DNA from: Theristus sp. LFF4_11
Lineage: Eukaryota; Nematoda; Chromadorea; Monhysterida; Xyalidae
Reading direction: 5' to 3'
Assembly: GCA_030248135.1 (NCBI GenBank)
Contig: JASANC010001296.1
Span: 36,039 to 100,038 of the forward strand
DNA length: 64,000 nt
In this document: positions 47,892-60,906 of the stretch, piece by piece
Layout: every line of letters starts with the position of its first letter
Numbering within the stretch: the first letter of the stretch is position 1
Made by a program: the position numbers and the translations under genes
The notes under the pieces: generated by a model
Seen by the model: only the letters and a program-made list of their open reading frames with translations
The model's database searches: none
What the model was told of the DNA's origin: nothing

Positions 47892-48169
47892 CACGGTCTG
47901 GCCGAATAAATAAGGCAGTCCTTGTATTCGCCCTCAAGGCGGGATTAGTTGCAGACTAGGAGTTGTCTATCAAGAATGCCAAGATAATTCCCAATCGTGT
48001 GTGCAAAGAAGAAAGAATGAACAGAATGGCACGAAGAATAAATTAGTTAAAAAAACACGTCAAAGTTGACCTGCAATTGAGTTTTTGAATGGCTTTTTTC
48101 TTTCATTCAAATTTCGCGCGCTCTTTGCACCCTGAAAAAAGCTGCCATGTTTACTCGGCCATTCCGTAC
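47892..48169 (+). mobile_element. MITE 'GGCCGAATAAA' family, copy 4
   Basis: Left end CACGGTCTGGCCGAATAAAT, right end reversed TGTACGGAATGGCCGAGTAA, with the family's internal blocks. It starts 28 bases after the phosphatase B poly(A) signal, in opposite orientation to copy 3. Confidence 0.88.
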
Positions 48170-49302
48170 ATACAAGTTGCTTTCCATTTACTAATTGCGT
48201 TGGAAGTATAGACGTATTAATTTTTCTCGTTTGTTTACAAAATTAGCAAAAAACGTATAAATTTTGTTTGCATGTTCACAAAATCAGCAAAGGAGAGAAC
48301 GGCACCGTAATTATGTGCAAGTGCATTCGAGAAAAAAAACATAAAAATCGTAAGAAAAATCCGACAAAAATCATATAAAATTGCATCGAAAGTAAAAAAT
48401 CTATTCAATCCATAAGAAACTGTTAACATAATCATGATTGGCACTGAATTCAGCATACATACAGGAGTTGTTCACAGGAATCGGTTTGTTTATGTACACT
48501 TAGATGCACACGAGCACTCAATTGACCGAATCACATTCAAATTGAAAATGAAATGGGAAACCGACAGTAAGATCTCAAAAATCTAGTTTAACCGCTTTAT
48601 GACAGGTTCAGTTAATAATATTGAAAAGCTATAAATCTATGACTAATGATTTTGACAAACTGTACGTGTATCAATTCTAAGATCCTAAAATCACGAAGGA
48701 ACAGTTTCAGAGTTGTCTTGGAAAAACTGTTTTTGGAGACAAACGATTTCATTTCCTTTTTTGGCAGAAAAAAACTTTTGGGATGCGACAAAAGAAATTC
48801 AAAGAACGGAAAGAAATCAGTTTATCGGAAATACAAAAAAACAGTTCCCTGACGACCCTGACCACCACTGCATGATGAAACTTTAGTTGCTTGGTCAATC
48901 CGAGTTTGAGGAACTGCTACAGTACATGAATGCTGGTTAGTACTACAGTAGGCAAAGCGCACACAAACTTGAACACTCAGGGTGAAAAAAATTCAGGGGA
49001 AAAAGACGTTTCACATAAGAACGGATGAACGTAAAAATGTTTCATCATCACAGGTTACCGTCCCAACTCGCTGGTTATGAAGTGATGCGTACTATTTGGC
49101 ATTGGCATACCGTCGGGCGATTCTCTCCCGTCCGGGTGACTGAAATCGGCCATTTCAGCTGGCACATGGTGCAGTCCACCACCGTAGCAACAGCAGCGGT
49201 AAAACACGCGACGATATTCTCGTTGGAATTTTTTCTAAAAAGCAGCAGTAGTAAGAAAAAATGCTTTTCCCCATTGAAGCTCCCTGAAAAAAACCCACTT
49301 AC
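48170..49302. other. 3' flank and likely C-terminal region of the receptor gene
   Basis: The last coding exon of the receptor should lie here on the minus strand. One candidate begins after a TTTCAG acceptor at about 49136 and adds about 15 residues (SPGRERIARRYANAK) before a stop. I could not confirm it. There is no other gene. Confidence 0.4.
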
Positions 49303-51329
49303 ATTGTAAATTCCGTATATGATCGGATTAATACAAGAGTTGCTCATTGCCAAGCAGTGCGAACACATAAACACAACGTTGATGTAGTAGAACCTGAAAC
49401 AAGCTTTTGCGTTCGAACATAGATGATCAGAGTAATAATGAGCCTGAAATTAGTGAATTTCAACTAGTAACAAGTTGGAAACGAATCGAAAGCTAATTTC
49501 GACACAGTTAACTGACATGTTTATATTTGGCCGAACTTCGCTGAACAATAGATACGTCTCGTAAGGAAGCCAACAAAACGTGAATAACGTGACGACGATC
49601 ACGAGCAATTTCACCACCTGATGCAAATATAATTAAAAACACGGAAATTTAACGCGAGTGATGGTTAACTACAGTCCATCTGGCGAATATATACAACTAG
49701 CTGATTGGTTGGTTGCACGCACGTACAGTTGATGCATGCGCTTGCACAGAATGCGCATGCATCAACCACACGTGTGGTTGCATATAATATTAGTCAGATG
49801 ATCTGCACGTTACAAAAGCACCGATGCCCACCTTCCTTCGATCTTTTTGAAATCGACGATCAACCTGTGTTTCACCAGATTCGGTGATCCACACGCGAAA
49901 AGCAATCAAAATATAAGTGCCGTCAACGATGAGCAGAGGGACGAAGTATTGTATGATAGTCAGGTAGATGTTGTACCTGAAAGGACGACCCTTAAAAATT
50001 TCATCTTAATATTTGTAGTTCGCTAGACAGTAAATACAGAACTCTACACTATAGGGAACCAGCTGATTGGTTGGCGATCACATGCTTTCTGTGCATACCA
50101 AACTCCGCCCCACAGCAATTTCCGCACAGAAAGCATGCATCACGTGATCACCAACGACGATGCTGATGCTCTATAATTTAGAGTTCGACTGTAGCAGTGG
50201 TGTGGGCATGTAATCGAACAAACAAACGAATCATATCAGTCATTCCACTTAACCATCGCCACCACTGAAAGTGTCCATGAATCGGCATGCATCTCCAAAT
50301 GATCTCCGAAGGACGGTAGAGGTTGGTGTCGTTCGCTGCGATGATTGTGTCGTTCACAAAGCCGGTGGTACTGAGCACAAAAGTTTCTATTTTTTTGTAA
50401 AACTTCTTGGGCATGCGCTGAAAATCGTACGAGAGAAAATCGTGTAACCGGTTGAAAAAAGAGAACAACGAAAAAAGAAGAGAAATTATTATCTTTTCTT
50501 TAAGAGCTGGGACTCAATGTGGTTGTAGACGTAAAAGAAAACTAGTTTCAATCTCTATGTGGTAATTCAGAATGACCTAAGTGACCCGGCCTTATGTATT
50601 AAGAGGTCTCGGATCACTTTACCAATTTTGAATTGCCGCGTCATGCATGAGACACTGCTTACCTATCGGTGCGCGCATTGAGTCCCGGGACCAAAATAAC
50701 AGATCATACCTGTGGTACATGCCAAACGGCAGCGAGCACGCTATGGAGAACACCCAGATCATCGACAGTGTTCCGCCGGCAAACATCGGCGACATTTTCC
50801 ACTTGCCCGGAATGAATACCACAATGAATCGGTCGACAGCGCTGCCGGTCAACGTGAACACGGACACGGACAGACTCAGTGTCTCCGTGAATGTCAACAG
50901 CTCGCACATGAATGGAGGCAGCGTCCACCGCTGAAGCAGCGCCGCTTGAAACTTGAACGGAACCGCGATCAGACCGGTGATGATGTCGGCGATCGCGAGA
51001 TTGACGATGAAATAGTTCGGCACGTTCTGCAGTTTCCGCTGCGTCAACACGACGAAGATCACCAGCAGGTTGCCGGTGACGGCCAGAAACGCGATTAGAC
51101 CGTACATCACGAACCAGAAGACGATTTCGACCGGCGAAAACACGTGATAGCCGTCGTAAATCTCTTCATCAAGGAGCGACACGTTTGCGGTGTGTTCACT
51201 ATTCTGGCGTGGGACGCCGCTACTGATGGATGTTGTCCTGAACACGTACGACGGTAGAGTGGTGGCGTACGTCGCCGACAGCACCGTTAGACCGTGCGCG
51301 TCTGATATGGAAGCGTTTTCGTAGCTCAT
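49303..51329 (-). CDS. RYa-R: RYamide/luqin-type neuropeptide receptor (class A GPCR)
   Basis: Exons in phase: about 51365-50663, 50386-50254, 49976-49832, 49617-49517, 49393-49303; the terminal exon is uncertain. The N-terminus carries NVT, NMS, NAS and NVS glycosylation sites. TM1 GNLLVIFVVL is followed by VPNYFIVNLAIADIITG (TM2) and FQAALLQRW, a block characteristic of RYamide receptors. TM3 ends in DRF instead of DRY. ECL2 holds the conserved Cys (WRCMPIHG). Then come TM5 YNIYLTIIQYFVPLLIV, TM6 FTFCWLPYETYLLF and TM7 AMSNSCINPIIYGIYN. It should couple a secreted RYamide/luqin peptide to G proteins. Two MITEs lie in its introns. An upstream exon may extend the N-terminus, since TTTTCAG at about 51366 could be an acceptor. 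Reading past 50663 adds residues that belong to the intron. Confidence 0.92.
49670..49806 (+). mobile_element. MITE 'TACAGTC..AGCTGATTGG' family, copy 2
   Basis: The left end TACAGTCCATCTGGCGAATA matches the right terminus of copy 1, and AGCTGATTGGTTGG follows. The right end is imperfectly inverted. The centre is a TGATGCATGCG..CGCATGCATCA hairpin. It lies in the receptor intron between the TM5 and TM6 exons. Confidence 0.75.
50035..50193 (+). mobile_element. MITE 'TACAGTC..AGCTGATTGG' family, copy 3
   Basis: Left end TACAGAACTCTACACTATAG, right end reversed TACAGTCGAACTCTAAATTA, with AGCTGATTGGTTGG inside and an inner GATCACATGCTTTCTGTGC hairpin. It lies in the receptor intron before the TM5 exon. 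Confidence 0.75.
50536..50623 (+). repeat. Dispersed 85-bp repeat, copy 2
   Basis: Direct match to the minus strand of 5456-5540 (AGTTTCAATCT, TGACCCGGCC, CGGATCACTTTACC). It sits in the receptor intron about 40 bases downstream of the TM4 exon donor. Confidence 0.7.
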
Positions 51330-54300
51330 ATTCGCAGTAACATTGTCGCTTATTACCAACGAATCTGAAAACGCGCAAAGTTTTATAAGACAAAAGCTGT
51401 GGAAAGCTGTTTCAATTAGAGCTTTGTATAAATTCAAATGAATATAAAGTTCAAAATCTTCATGACGTCACACACAACAGGATTTGCATAAGCATAATAC
51501 AGGTCAATGTTCAAACCCCGGCAATTGAAGCAAAAATTCGTGCACAAACTCACGGAGCCTGAAATAAAATGCAAAAGTGTGACAGCCACCGCACAGAAAT
51601 CGTAAACTTCAATTTAAATAACCTTTGCTGGGCTTTGAGGCCACAGGTGGCACGTCTCTCGCGCATCTGTTCTTGAATGAATGCATAAATTAAAGTCAAA
51701 CAGCAGCAGAAACATCGAAACTAATACCGCAAACAGGATGTCTGATGAGCTGTGCACTTTTGTGGACACATCTGGTTCACGGCAGTCCCATGGGCAGCGT
51801 TACAAGTTCAACGGGCGACAACACGTATCGGAACGTGAAAACATGTTCATAAAAATAATGAAAAAAGTAATTCAGCGCAAACGAACCGCGTTACAGCACT
51901 GACACGTTCTCTGAAAACAACGGTTGACACAACCAAGTGCCACATCAAACAAATGCAACTGTTATGCATGCTTCTACTCATTTTCATTGACACTTTGATG
52001 CCCAAAGCACTGTTACTGAAAATAAAGAAGTGCAACAATGCACACTTACAACTCTAAAAAAAACTTTACAACCACTAGCACAGCACAATATGAATGCATT
52101 AATGGAGCATGTAAAGTGCTTTCTCACAGCAGAAAAACAGAAAAAACCATGCACGCCAAAAACAAACGGAACGCCAAGTTACGCCAATCAAAGGACGAAT
52201 TCAAAACTTACATTCCTGCGTACTATTTTGAATTTGATCGTATGTGCGCATATCGTGACCGGACATAACACCGCTGTTGCACCGAGACGAATTGTGCACC
52301 AGCTTCAGCCATGGTATCAGTTGCAACGCGCGGAACAACTGATGCTCTGTCGGTGTGGGAATGTTTGTGAATTTACAGTTCGTCAAACTCGACCGAGGAT
52401 TCTCGTAATCCATAATGGTCGTCGTGCCGAACTCTGATTCGTCACTGGTTCGGCAAGTGCATGTAAAAATTAGTCTTAGCCAAATTTTATAAAAAAAAAA
52501 TTTGAACCGAGACAATTGAATTGCGGACGTGCGAAAGTAAATGCAAATTGCAAAGCCGTTACGCACTCAGGCCGTGCGTAATAGTGGTATGAATATTTCA
52601 TGCGAGTTTACAAAAGCTAGATGAATAACGAAAGATACTGTGCTAAAGTTAGCGCTGTAATGGCGGTGTTTCTAAACGTGTTACCGAAATACCATGGACA
52701 GCTGTGTGCTACACGACAAAGAAGCAGCAGGAAACGAAATTAATAACATATATCACGAAAAAAATGAAGTAACAGAGAGTAATGAAACATGCAACAAGTA
52801 AAGCAGAACCACATGAACACAAAGAGGACTGCCACTGGTAGATAGGTTCGGTTAGTTGCTCTGGTTGAATTCACTGAATTCAACTCTCAGACAAAGACAA
52901 AGCAATGTACATTGTATTATTTTCAAAAAAACTTAATCAGATTTTTCCAGCAGAAAGAAGTTGTGCTTAGCGTACATACTCAACCAAGAAGACAAAGCAA
53001 TCTGTGAGTTCACGAATGTGATGGCAAAGCATCAATGGAAAAGAATTCAAAATTATGCCACCCTGTGAGTGTAAGTGCTGAAATTGAAGTCGCACAAATA
53101 GATGACGTTGACGCAGGAAACAGAGACAATTTTTGTGTGTTGGTTTATTATTTGCTGAAAAAGCCAGCTGAGCCAGCTTTCCACTACTGTAAATACGCAA
53201 ACTTGCCAGCAAACTTAATAACAGTGCGAAGTGGTTGGAAAACAACGTCATCAAAACGTTCACGGTCAATCGATAGTAGTTTATAGAGCAAAAGTTCACA
53301 CGAATGGCGAAAAAATGCGCTATTCAAACGGATCAACACAAGACAATGCCAACAACATAAATAACTGGACGAACACGTTTAGTGCACCGTCCAGTTCCCA
53401 GTGGAATGAACCTAGAAGGGCTGTACATGTAGCGAACCTAAAAGGCAAGATGAAAATGTCAGAAATTGAGCGTCAAACAAGCGAGTCGTGCCCAGGGAAC
53501 GCCGATATCTACCGTAAGCAAACCGACATGTGAATGGAATGCTCTTCACAAAAACAGAGACACGCACGACTAACACGCATATCAATTTCAGATCACATCA
53601 ACCAACGTTCCGTATATATGAAGAACCGCGCGCAGAACTTTGAATGTTGAAAAAAAAACAAAAGGTTTCGAATAAGACGCCATAACGAAACGCAAAAGAA
53701 CGAAACGCACAATCTTCTTATGGGTGCAACAGATGTTACAAGCGCATCCGTCAATGCGAACCAACGCTGTTTAGTGCTCAGCGACACCTGATGAAAAGCA
53801 AACAGGGATGCCTGACCTGCTGCTTGTGTCAATGTGCGCCCGATTTCAAATCAGTGTCACTGGACTGTTGTGCACCAAACATGCACAGTCTGGCAAACAC
53901 AAAAAAGACGACACCTTCATTCAACAGTTTCAACAGCAGCATGGCTCGCTTTAATCGGCGCAACAGATTCAGTGAATTACAATCGTAACGCCTCGTATAT
54001 TGTGCGTAAACCATTTATTATGACAGATTTCCGCATACATATATTTTCGGTACACGCGCGACAATACAGTTTTCCACGTGTACTCCCGAATTTTTACTGG
54101 TCTTTTTTTATATCTGGCTTTCTGGCGCGCACATGCCAGTCAAAACGCGTGTGACAGCGCTTCACGCACACACACACACACAGCAGGCACACAGCTGTGC
54201 GACACAGCACGGGTAAATGAAATTTTTTTAGGCGCATCAGCCGCAGGGGCTGCCTGAATGCGTCGATTGCAACTATGCCACAGGAGAGTGAGCGCCCCAG

Positions 54301-56318
54301 AGTGCTATCATAATAAGTACGCTCCATTTATCCGCCATTGTACGCATCACATAGCACGGACACCACCATACATAGCACGCACCGCTGCCGCCCGGTCGTA
54401 AGAGAACAGTTTATGCGCATGGTTGTTGTAACAATGATCACTCTGTCTCTCCCCCACTCAGCGACGAATGTCTGTTCGCACGTGCTCTCTTGTTCGACAT
54501 GTGATCTGTCACTGAAAAGCGCCATACTCACTCCGTTATCGACTGCAGCCAGTATAATGATCAACTGTCGAACATGAAATCAGTCACCTACTAAATCAGT
54601 TAATTACATGAACAGATTAGCAGATTCGTCACTGATGACTACTACACCGACTGCAGCAGCAGATAAAATAGGATTTTGTAACATCGCGAGCGTTTTGCGC
54701 TCCATATGTGATGATAACATTTTTGCAGCGTTACTGATTAAAAAGGAAAATTTTGCACGTTTAAAGCTAACAAACAAATATTTCAAACATGGTGACAATC
54801 TTTTTGCACCACACAACATTGGTTGTCTGGTAGGTAACAGGATAGCCCACAACACATAAAAAGTTTGTGAAATACATGTAGGTACATACAAGCTTCTCTG
54901 CCATGAAAATTGTTCCGCTTCTGTGCGGACTTGTCTTCTCTTCTGGCGAACGGATGAATGACAAGAAAATCTCTGAAAAAAACCAACACGGATCACATTT
55001 GTATGTTAGCAGAAAGATATGCAATATCAAATAAAGTTGGTTCGTTTGAACCTGTCACTTTTTTGCAGGATACAGAAAACGCGGAAGTTTGAATTACCGT
55101 ACGAATAACAAATGTATCGGGGTTTGGTTGAAACCAGAAACCTCTCATTTGTTCCTAAATATGTTTTCTTGCTTCTCCAATAATCCCCGTTCTGTCTTCT
55201 TCCGCGAGCTTTGTATTCTGAAAAAAAAGACGTGACAGGTTTCAAGAAACACTCTGTAGTTATGTGACGACTCTCCGCCGGTGGTCCGAGCAATCACTGA
55301 TTTGTCTGCTCAGGATCGCATACAAATTGGCGCAGTTCCGGAGAATGATGCAAGCCAGGAAGCTACTCATTGCGATCAGTGTGTTCAACTGTAACTGCAT
55401 GCATGTCGATGTTTCCCGGTTATGAGCGAAACCAGCTCATTAGTTTTTCCTATTCCCAAAAGACTGATATGGAAGTTTCATGCGCAGAACAAATTGTGGA
55501 CGGACGACAAAAAAATCTTGTCTAAATTGGTTGTTGGGCACACTAACTTTTTCGAATATTTTAGATGTAAAGCATATTTGTATAATAAGTGGCGGATGAC
55601 GGAGAGAGCACGTCAACATGCAAAATACGTGCTTTTGTAATCATACAAACAATGCACGATCATGTTCGCAATCATCGACTGCCCCACCACGATTGGAGTA
55701 AGTGGCAACAAAAAAATACCGCTGCTTCCCAGCAACTAGAACTCACAAAGCGCAAGATTTATCTCCATGCTCAGCGGCATTCAGCGGTTGACTTTAGCAT
55801 CCAGCCACTTATTGGCTAGCACATGCACAGAGTGTGCACTCCGAAGCCAAAAATTAGTCGCCAATTCAGATATCCACTGCACTGAAGTCACAGCTAAAAG
55901 AGAGAGAAAAAGCCGATGGTAATTCTATAATTCACTTGTCACCGGAGCTGGAAAAACGCCACCACCACACAGTTCCACATGCCTTACGACAGTTGCTTTT
56001 CTAAAAAAAACTTCCAAACGGCAATTCACTAAGTTGCCACTAAGTTTTCAGTCGTCGTTATCTAGCATTGTTCACGTCACGTTCAGAGCAGAGACAACGA
56101 AACGAGAAGAATGGTATGTGTAACATGAATAAAACCCATGCACTCCAGTTTTTTGAGGAACAAAACACACGGTCGGCATTTTAGTTTTGTGTGGCAAAGA
56201 AAAGTTGGTTTTTTTGGAAAAGTCCAAAAATAAACAGTGTTTTAAAAGCTTTGCACAAACGCGCGGTATGACTGGCGCTCGATGGTAAAAATGTGGAATT
56301 TTAATTGTTTGGGCTGCT

Positions 56319-56392
56319 GCATTCATGAAGCAGTATTTAGTGACCGCGTAGCTAAACACAGTTACGCGTCACCAATTACTGCTTATGCCGCC
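56319..56392. mobile_element. About 75-bp hairpin element, copy 3
   Basis: GCATTCATGAAGCAGTATTT at the left and ATTACTGCTTATGCC at the right, with a CGCGTAGC..GTTACGCG centre. It has lost a few bases in the right arm compared with 18069-18154. Confidence 0.85.
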
Positions 56393-56458
56393 ATATATTT
56401 TTGTGCCGCGTTTGTTTTGCAAAAAAACGTAACAAACCTTCAAAAGTATTTTTCAGCT

Positions 56459-56500
56459 CAGAAAACTCGATGGGCGCCCTACTCGACGGCGTTCTGCCCG
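56459..56500 (+). mobile_element. tRNA-derived SINE, internal fragment
   Basis: AGAAAACTCGATGGGCGCCC then TACTCGACGGCGTTCTG matches the SINE body only. Head and tail are missing. Confidence 0.75.
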
Positions 56501-59500
56501 CAGAGCCAGGCGTTTAAGAAAATCTCTGTCGTGCAAGCCAGAATTATAGGCCACACCTGGACTTGCGTCAAATCGCTTAAAAAAGCCCAAAAACGCATAT
56601 CGCCGATCAACTTGCCCTGCGCCCATCGGTCAACCCATAAAATAGCCCATAAGTCGGGGTAGGGTCTGTCTTTTGGCCCTGAAAATTAGCACACTTACTC
56701 ATCGGGACACTTTGTAGCATTATTTAAGCCCAAAAATAAAAAATTTCAAATTTTGACCATCGAGCGCCCCATATGAGATTTCGTGCCGCTCTCATGTGCA
56801 AGGCGTTTTAACTGCTAACTTGTAAAACGAAAATAGAAACCCGAACAGAACATGTATAATAACAGCATAAGTGTCTGAGCTATTTGTTTGCCCATAAGTG
56901 TAATTCTGAGATCTGGGACTGGAATTTTGTGTTTGTTTATGATAATTAGTAAAACAGTTCGTCTGATACGAACGTCCGCATTAAACACGCTCCAATTAAA
57001 AAAAAACTAAAGCGTCAGTATAGATAGCTGTCTGATAAAAACTAAGCACAACAGCATAAATCCACGGATCTAACATTCCTAAACTGCAACTACACCGCAA
57101 TCTCTAAATCTGCCGGTTGTTTATTTAGCTGCCCAGCGTGCCCGTAGGTTTGATTCTAAAGGATTGTCTCATCCGTTTGAATGACAAGGGGACAGTTTTT
57201 TTTTTGAAATTTCGATTTGCATTTCATGGAATATATTGCCATATATCAAAATGTCCAGATGCTATCAGGTAAACAGTGAGCATCAACTGTCAATCGCCGA
57301 CGATGTGTCACAGGACATAAAGCATAAAGCATGACCAGCTTTTCAAGCTTATTTTTGGCTTTTATACGCCTATTTATGCGCATAGTTTGCTAGTATCAGC
57401 CGGTGGCTCATGCGACAGTTCTGTGCCGTTATAATTCACTTATCCGTCTCATAGAAGCGCGCGCGCATTTTTTCTTTGTGTTCAAGTATACAGTGTATAT
57501 TCCTCCTTCCGACATACACACTCGAATCGTCCGTCCACTGAATTACCGAGCTGACAACACACGAATACCGTATGGATAGCACGAAACACGAATCGATGGG
57601 CCGCTCACGCAGTTCAAAACCGTACGTAAGCACCTATTTTTTAGCCTTTAGGGAGCTATAACTAACTGGATTGGGGAGTTTCCCGTGGCTCCTAGTGTTT
57701 TCGGCAATATGATACGGGACATGCGGCGTTGATGATGTGGTCGGTTGAAGAGCTGCGCTTTTTTTAGTCGGTCTCCAGTTTGTTTATGAGCGAAATCAAT
57801 TTTGCCCGAAAAAAATAACGTCGGAGACACAAGCATAGTGTATATGCGAACGAACATCGACGTCAACGCACAAGACGTGTATAAGCGCATTTGCATAAGC
57901 AGCATATGGGCCCCCCCTTATATTCGGGCACAAACGAGATTGGCGGCTTTGAGGACGCCAAGAAGTGAAGCCTAACCACTAGCCGTATGGATGGTTAGGG
58001 TTGGAGTTTCCGTGGATGGCAACGGATATGAACAGACAGGCAGGCACGATGAAGAAAAGAGGAGCTAGTTAAAACGTACGTAAGGCAACTCACTACCTGA
58101 TCACTCAAATCAACAAATGCTTGTACTGTGGAAGATTGTCACAGGCACAACAGACGATGTGCAGTGCAGCATTCCAAACAATTTGGTGAACATATCAAAA
58201 ACTTGCATGTTTCCTTGTCGAATTTTCAGCCCGGAACATGCGCAGCACAAAAACAAGATCGTTCCAGTTCGAAATCTTTGCCATACTACAATTCTTTCTC
58301 ACAATATACATGTTTCTTAAAACAACACGAAACGTCATCGCCAATTGCAGAACAAAACGACCGAGAAAGAAACCTTTTGACATTCTTTTCAAATAATCAC
58401 AACGTTATTTAGAACAGAACAAGTCAGAAAAATAAGAGGAGGAAAACTGATCAAAACTGTGATCGAACTGACCACGAATTGTCCGTTCTTCGGCAGGCAC
58501 AAGCTGATGGTACACAAGACAACAAAACGTGCAAATTTCAAAACGAAAATAAGCCACAGACGAGAAGAAACACAAAGCTCAGAAATAAAGCGGGCATATA
58601 CGAAAAGGAAAATTGTGTGCTTATCACACTGCGGATGACGACGACGTCAACTGTATGGAACTCTATTTGGCACTCCTGGTCGAAATTCACGACAATTATG
58701 ACGAGAAATGGCGGCACGCTTATGGTGCCAATAGAGCAGGAAATTTTGAAATGCATACAAGCAACCGATATGGAAAGACAGCCATTACAGATGCGGACAC
58801 ACGATGCAGCAATGCACAGCACTGATACATGATAGCGCGGTGTTTTTCATAACAAAGTGCCCATACCTGCTGTTTTGCTCCGGTTACACTGGTCAGCTCT
58901 GTTTTGATTCAGCACAGTGAACATCGGACGCAAATTACATCCAACTTCAACAGCTTTATTGAATGTGGCACTTCATTTGAGATTTTCCATGGACGTTAGC
59001 AATAACGCCAAAAAAGTGGCTAATAACAGTTGAGCCACCAAAATGAAACTCACTTGTTGTCGGCACAGAAACAAGTCAGAAATGCAAAAAACGTCCGTTG
59101 GGAGCAGTTTTGGATGTTACGCTCAATAAACCTAAACTGTGCTGTTTTAAGCTGAAAAAGATTATGTTAGCTCACAGTTCATCCCGTGCAGTCATTTGTG
59201 TTTGCTGAAAGCTTGATAAAAAGAATAAGAAAAACGCAATTTGAAATTGACCACACACAGGTTAAGCGGGCTACTTTTTTTTCATGAACCACATGAACGT
59301 AAACCAGCTATTCGCACAGTGTAATTATTTGTGATCAAGCAAAAGCAAGCGTAAGCTGTGACACAACCGAACTTTGCTGATGTTGTACTTTTTTGTCAAT
59401 ACGTTCTTCAAACGAAACTTTTTGCAAAATTGAAAACAACAAAAACAATGATGAATCTGACAAACGGTCAATGACGATGTAAAATCGCCGAAATCGACGA

Positions 59501-59555
59501 TGTAAAAGCAAGCAAGCAAGTAATCTATGGCCGTGGATATTTTGGTACGTGCGGG

Positions 59556-59801
59556 CTTTTGTCTAGGATTCCCACCCTCCGAGACCACCGCTTGGGAGGG
59601 TTACGCGACACCCACCCCCTAAAACCGGACACTGTGCCACCCACACAACCCCTGGAAATTTGGTTGACACACCACACCACCTACCCACCCCATGAATTCG
59701 GAATTTTAATTTATCAGGGGTACCCACGGCCCTTGGGGGGTACCGAGCTGTGAAAGGGTGGGGTACCACGAGGGGTCCCGGGTTTAAGGGGTGTCACATG
59801 A
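59556..59801. repeat. GC-rich patch with imperfect inverted ends
   Basis: Far more GC-rich than its surroundings, C-rich on the left half and G-rich on the right. GCGACACCCACCCCCTAAAA near 59607 resembles the reverse of the right end, GTGACACCCCTTAAACC near 59800. It may be a short transposon with about 25-bp imperfect TIRs. No ORF in it is convincing. Confidence 0.4.
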
Positions 59802-59852
59802 CTTTTTATTTTTTATACAATACATTTGGACGTTCGTTTTAATATAATTTTC

Positions 59853-60200
59853 AACATGTTCTAAGTCTGTTTTTGCTTTGTGGGCGTATACGCGCAAAAA
59901 CGTTATGGCCACAAGCCAACCCAAGCATATTGGTTAAAAACGAGGGCTGGCTGATGTTTCGTGCTGCCATTACCACCCCTCGGCGCACGTGCATTTTTGA
60001 GACTGTGCGGTCTGGCGACTTGTCGAACTGACGAGCCCGGGGTCACCGCGGTCTTCGCTTACCGCAAACCGCAAAAACAGTGTCCAGCCATCGCGGTGTC
60101 AGTCCGCAGCCCACAAAGCAAAAACTGACGTATAACATCGTTTTTACGCATAAATGCGTGGCCACAAGCCAACCCAAGCATGTTCTGAGTCTGACTGGCA
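59853..60200. repeat. Composite direct and inverted repeat block
   Basis: GGCCACAAGCCAACCCAAGC occurs at about 59907 and again at 60160. ACATGTTCTAAGTCTG (59856) recurs as GCATGTTCTGAGTCTG (60180). TTTTTGCTTTGTGGGC (59872) is inverted at GCCCACAAAGCAAAAA (60107). This looks like duplicated or foldback element remnants. Confidence 0.65.
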
Positions 60201-60906
60201 ATGACAGTGGCAAAGCTGATATATTTCTACGCAGTGTTCGAGCAAACCGAATACTTTGTCATTTTTATTCTCCGGTTTGTTTTTTGTTTGGAGCAACAAA
60301 CTGAAACGGACAGCACAAAATGCTACCGACACGACAAAGACGCAAATTGGCATTGTCTTGACGGTTAATAACCTGAACGACACCATAAAGCCATTTAGTT
60401 GGTTACACGCAGAACAATCCACATTTACAAAATTATTTACAAAAGATATCTTTCAGCAGCTCGATTAGTAGTTTGTACGCCCAGTTGGAAATCATTTTAC
60501 ATAAAGAACCAACGGACCAATTGAAAATGTCAAATGATTCAAAAAAGTGAAGCACCGCCAAACTTTGGCGAAAAAAGCGCATCAATCAGCACATCTTACA
60601 AGGATAAACATAGGCAGTTCACAATGTCATTGAAAAAAATTTCAGACAATGAAAAACAATATAGAACTATCTCCTTATTAACAGGTGAAAAAAGACAATA
60701 AATAGCAAATCCAGGCCAAATCCATTTGCATAATAAATAAATACCGAAATACTACATCATACAGAAGCCATCACTTCAATATACCACGCGAATCGATTAT
60801 CCCTAATTTATCACTTATGAACTGTTTGCTTCGATCACAAAATGCAACGACAACACAATGAATGACTAAAAAACGAGAGACAGAAACCCAAAAAAACTGA
60901 ACACCA

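Larger units (their letters stand above)
51438..60906. other. 9.5-kb gene-poor spacer
   Basis: No supported gene. Contents seen: a CA microsatellite (about 54168-54181), a hairpin element (56319-56392), a SINE fragment (56459-56500), a GC-rich element-like patch (59556-59801) and a set of direct and inverted repeats (59853-60200). ORFs up to about 135 codons are present but show no motif or splice context. Confidence 0.5.

Noticed and set aside
50619..50662. Extension of the receptor exon past TM4
   Set aside because: A strong GTAAGC donor at 50662 ends the exon in the phase needed for the ECL2 exon; the extra residues are intronic.
50712..51098. 128-codon plus-strand ORF
   Set aside because: Antisense shadow of the receptor TM1-TM4 exon; Arg/Gln-rich composition is an artefact of the opposite frame.
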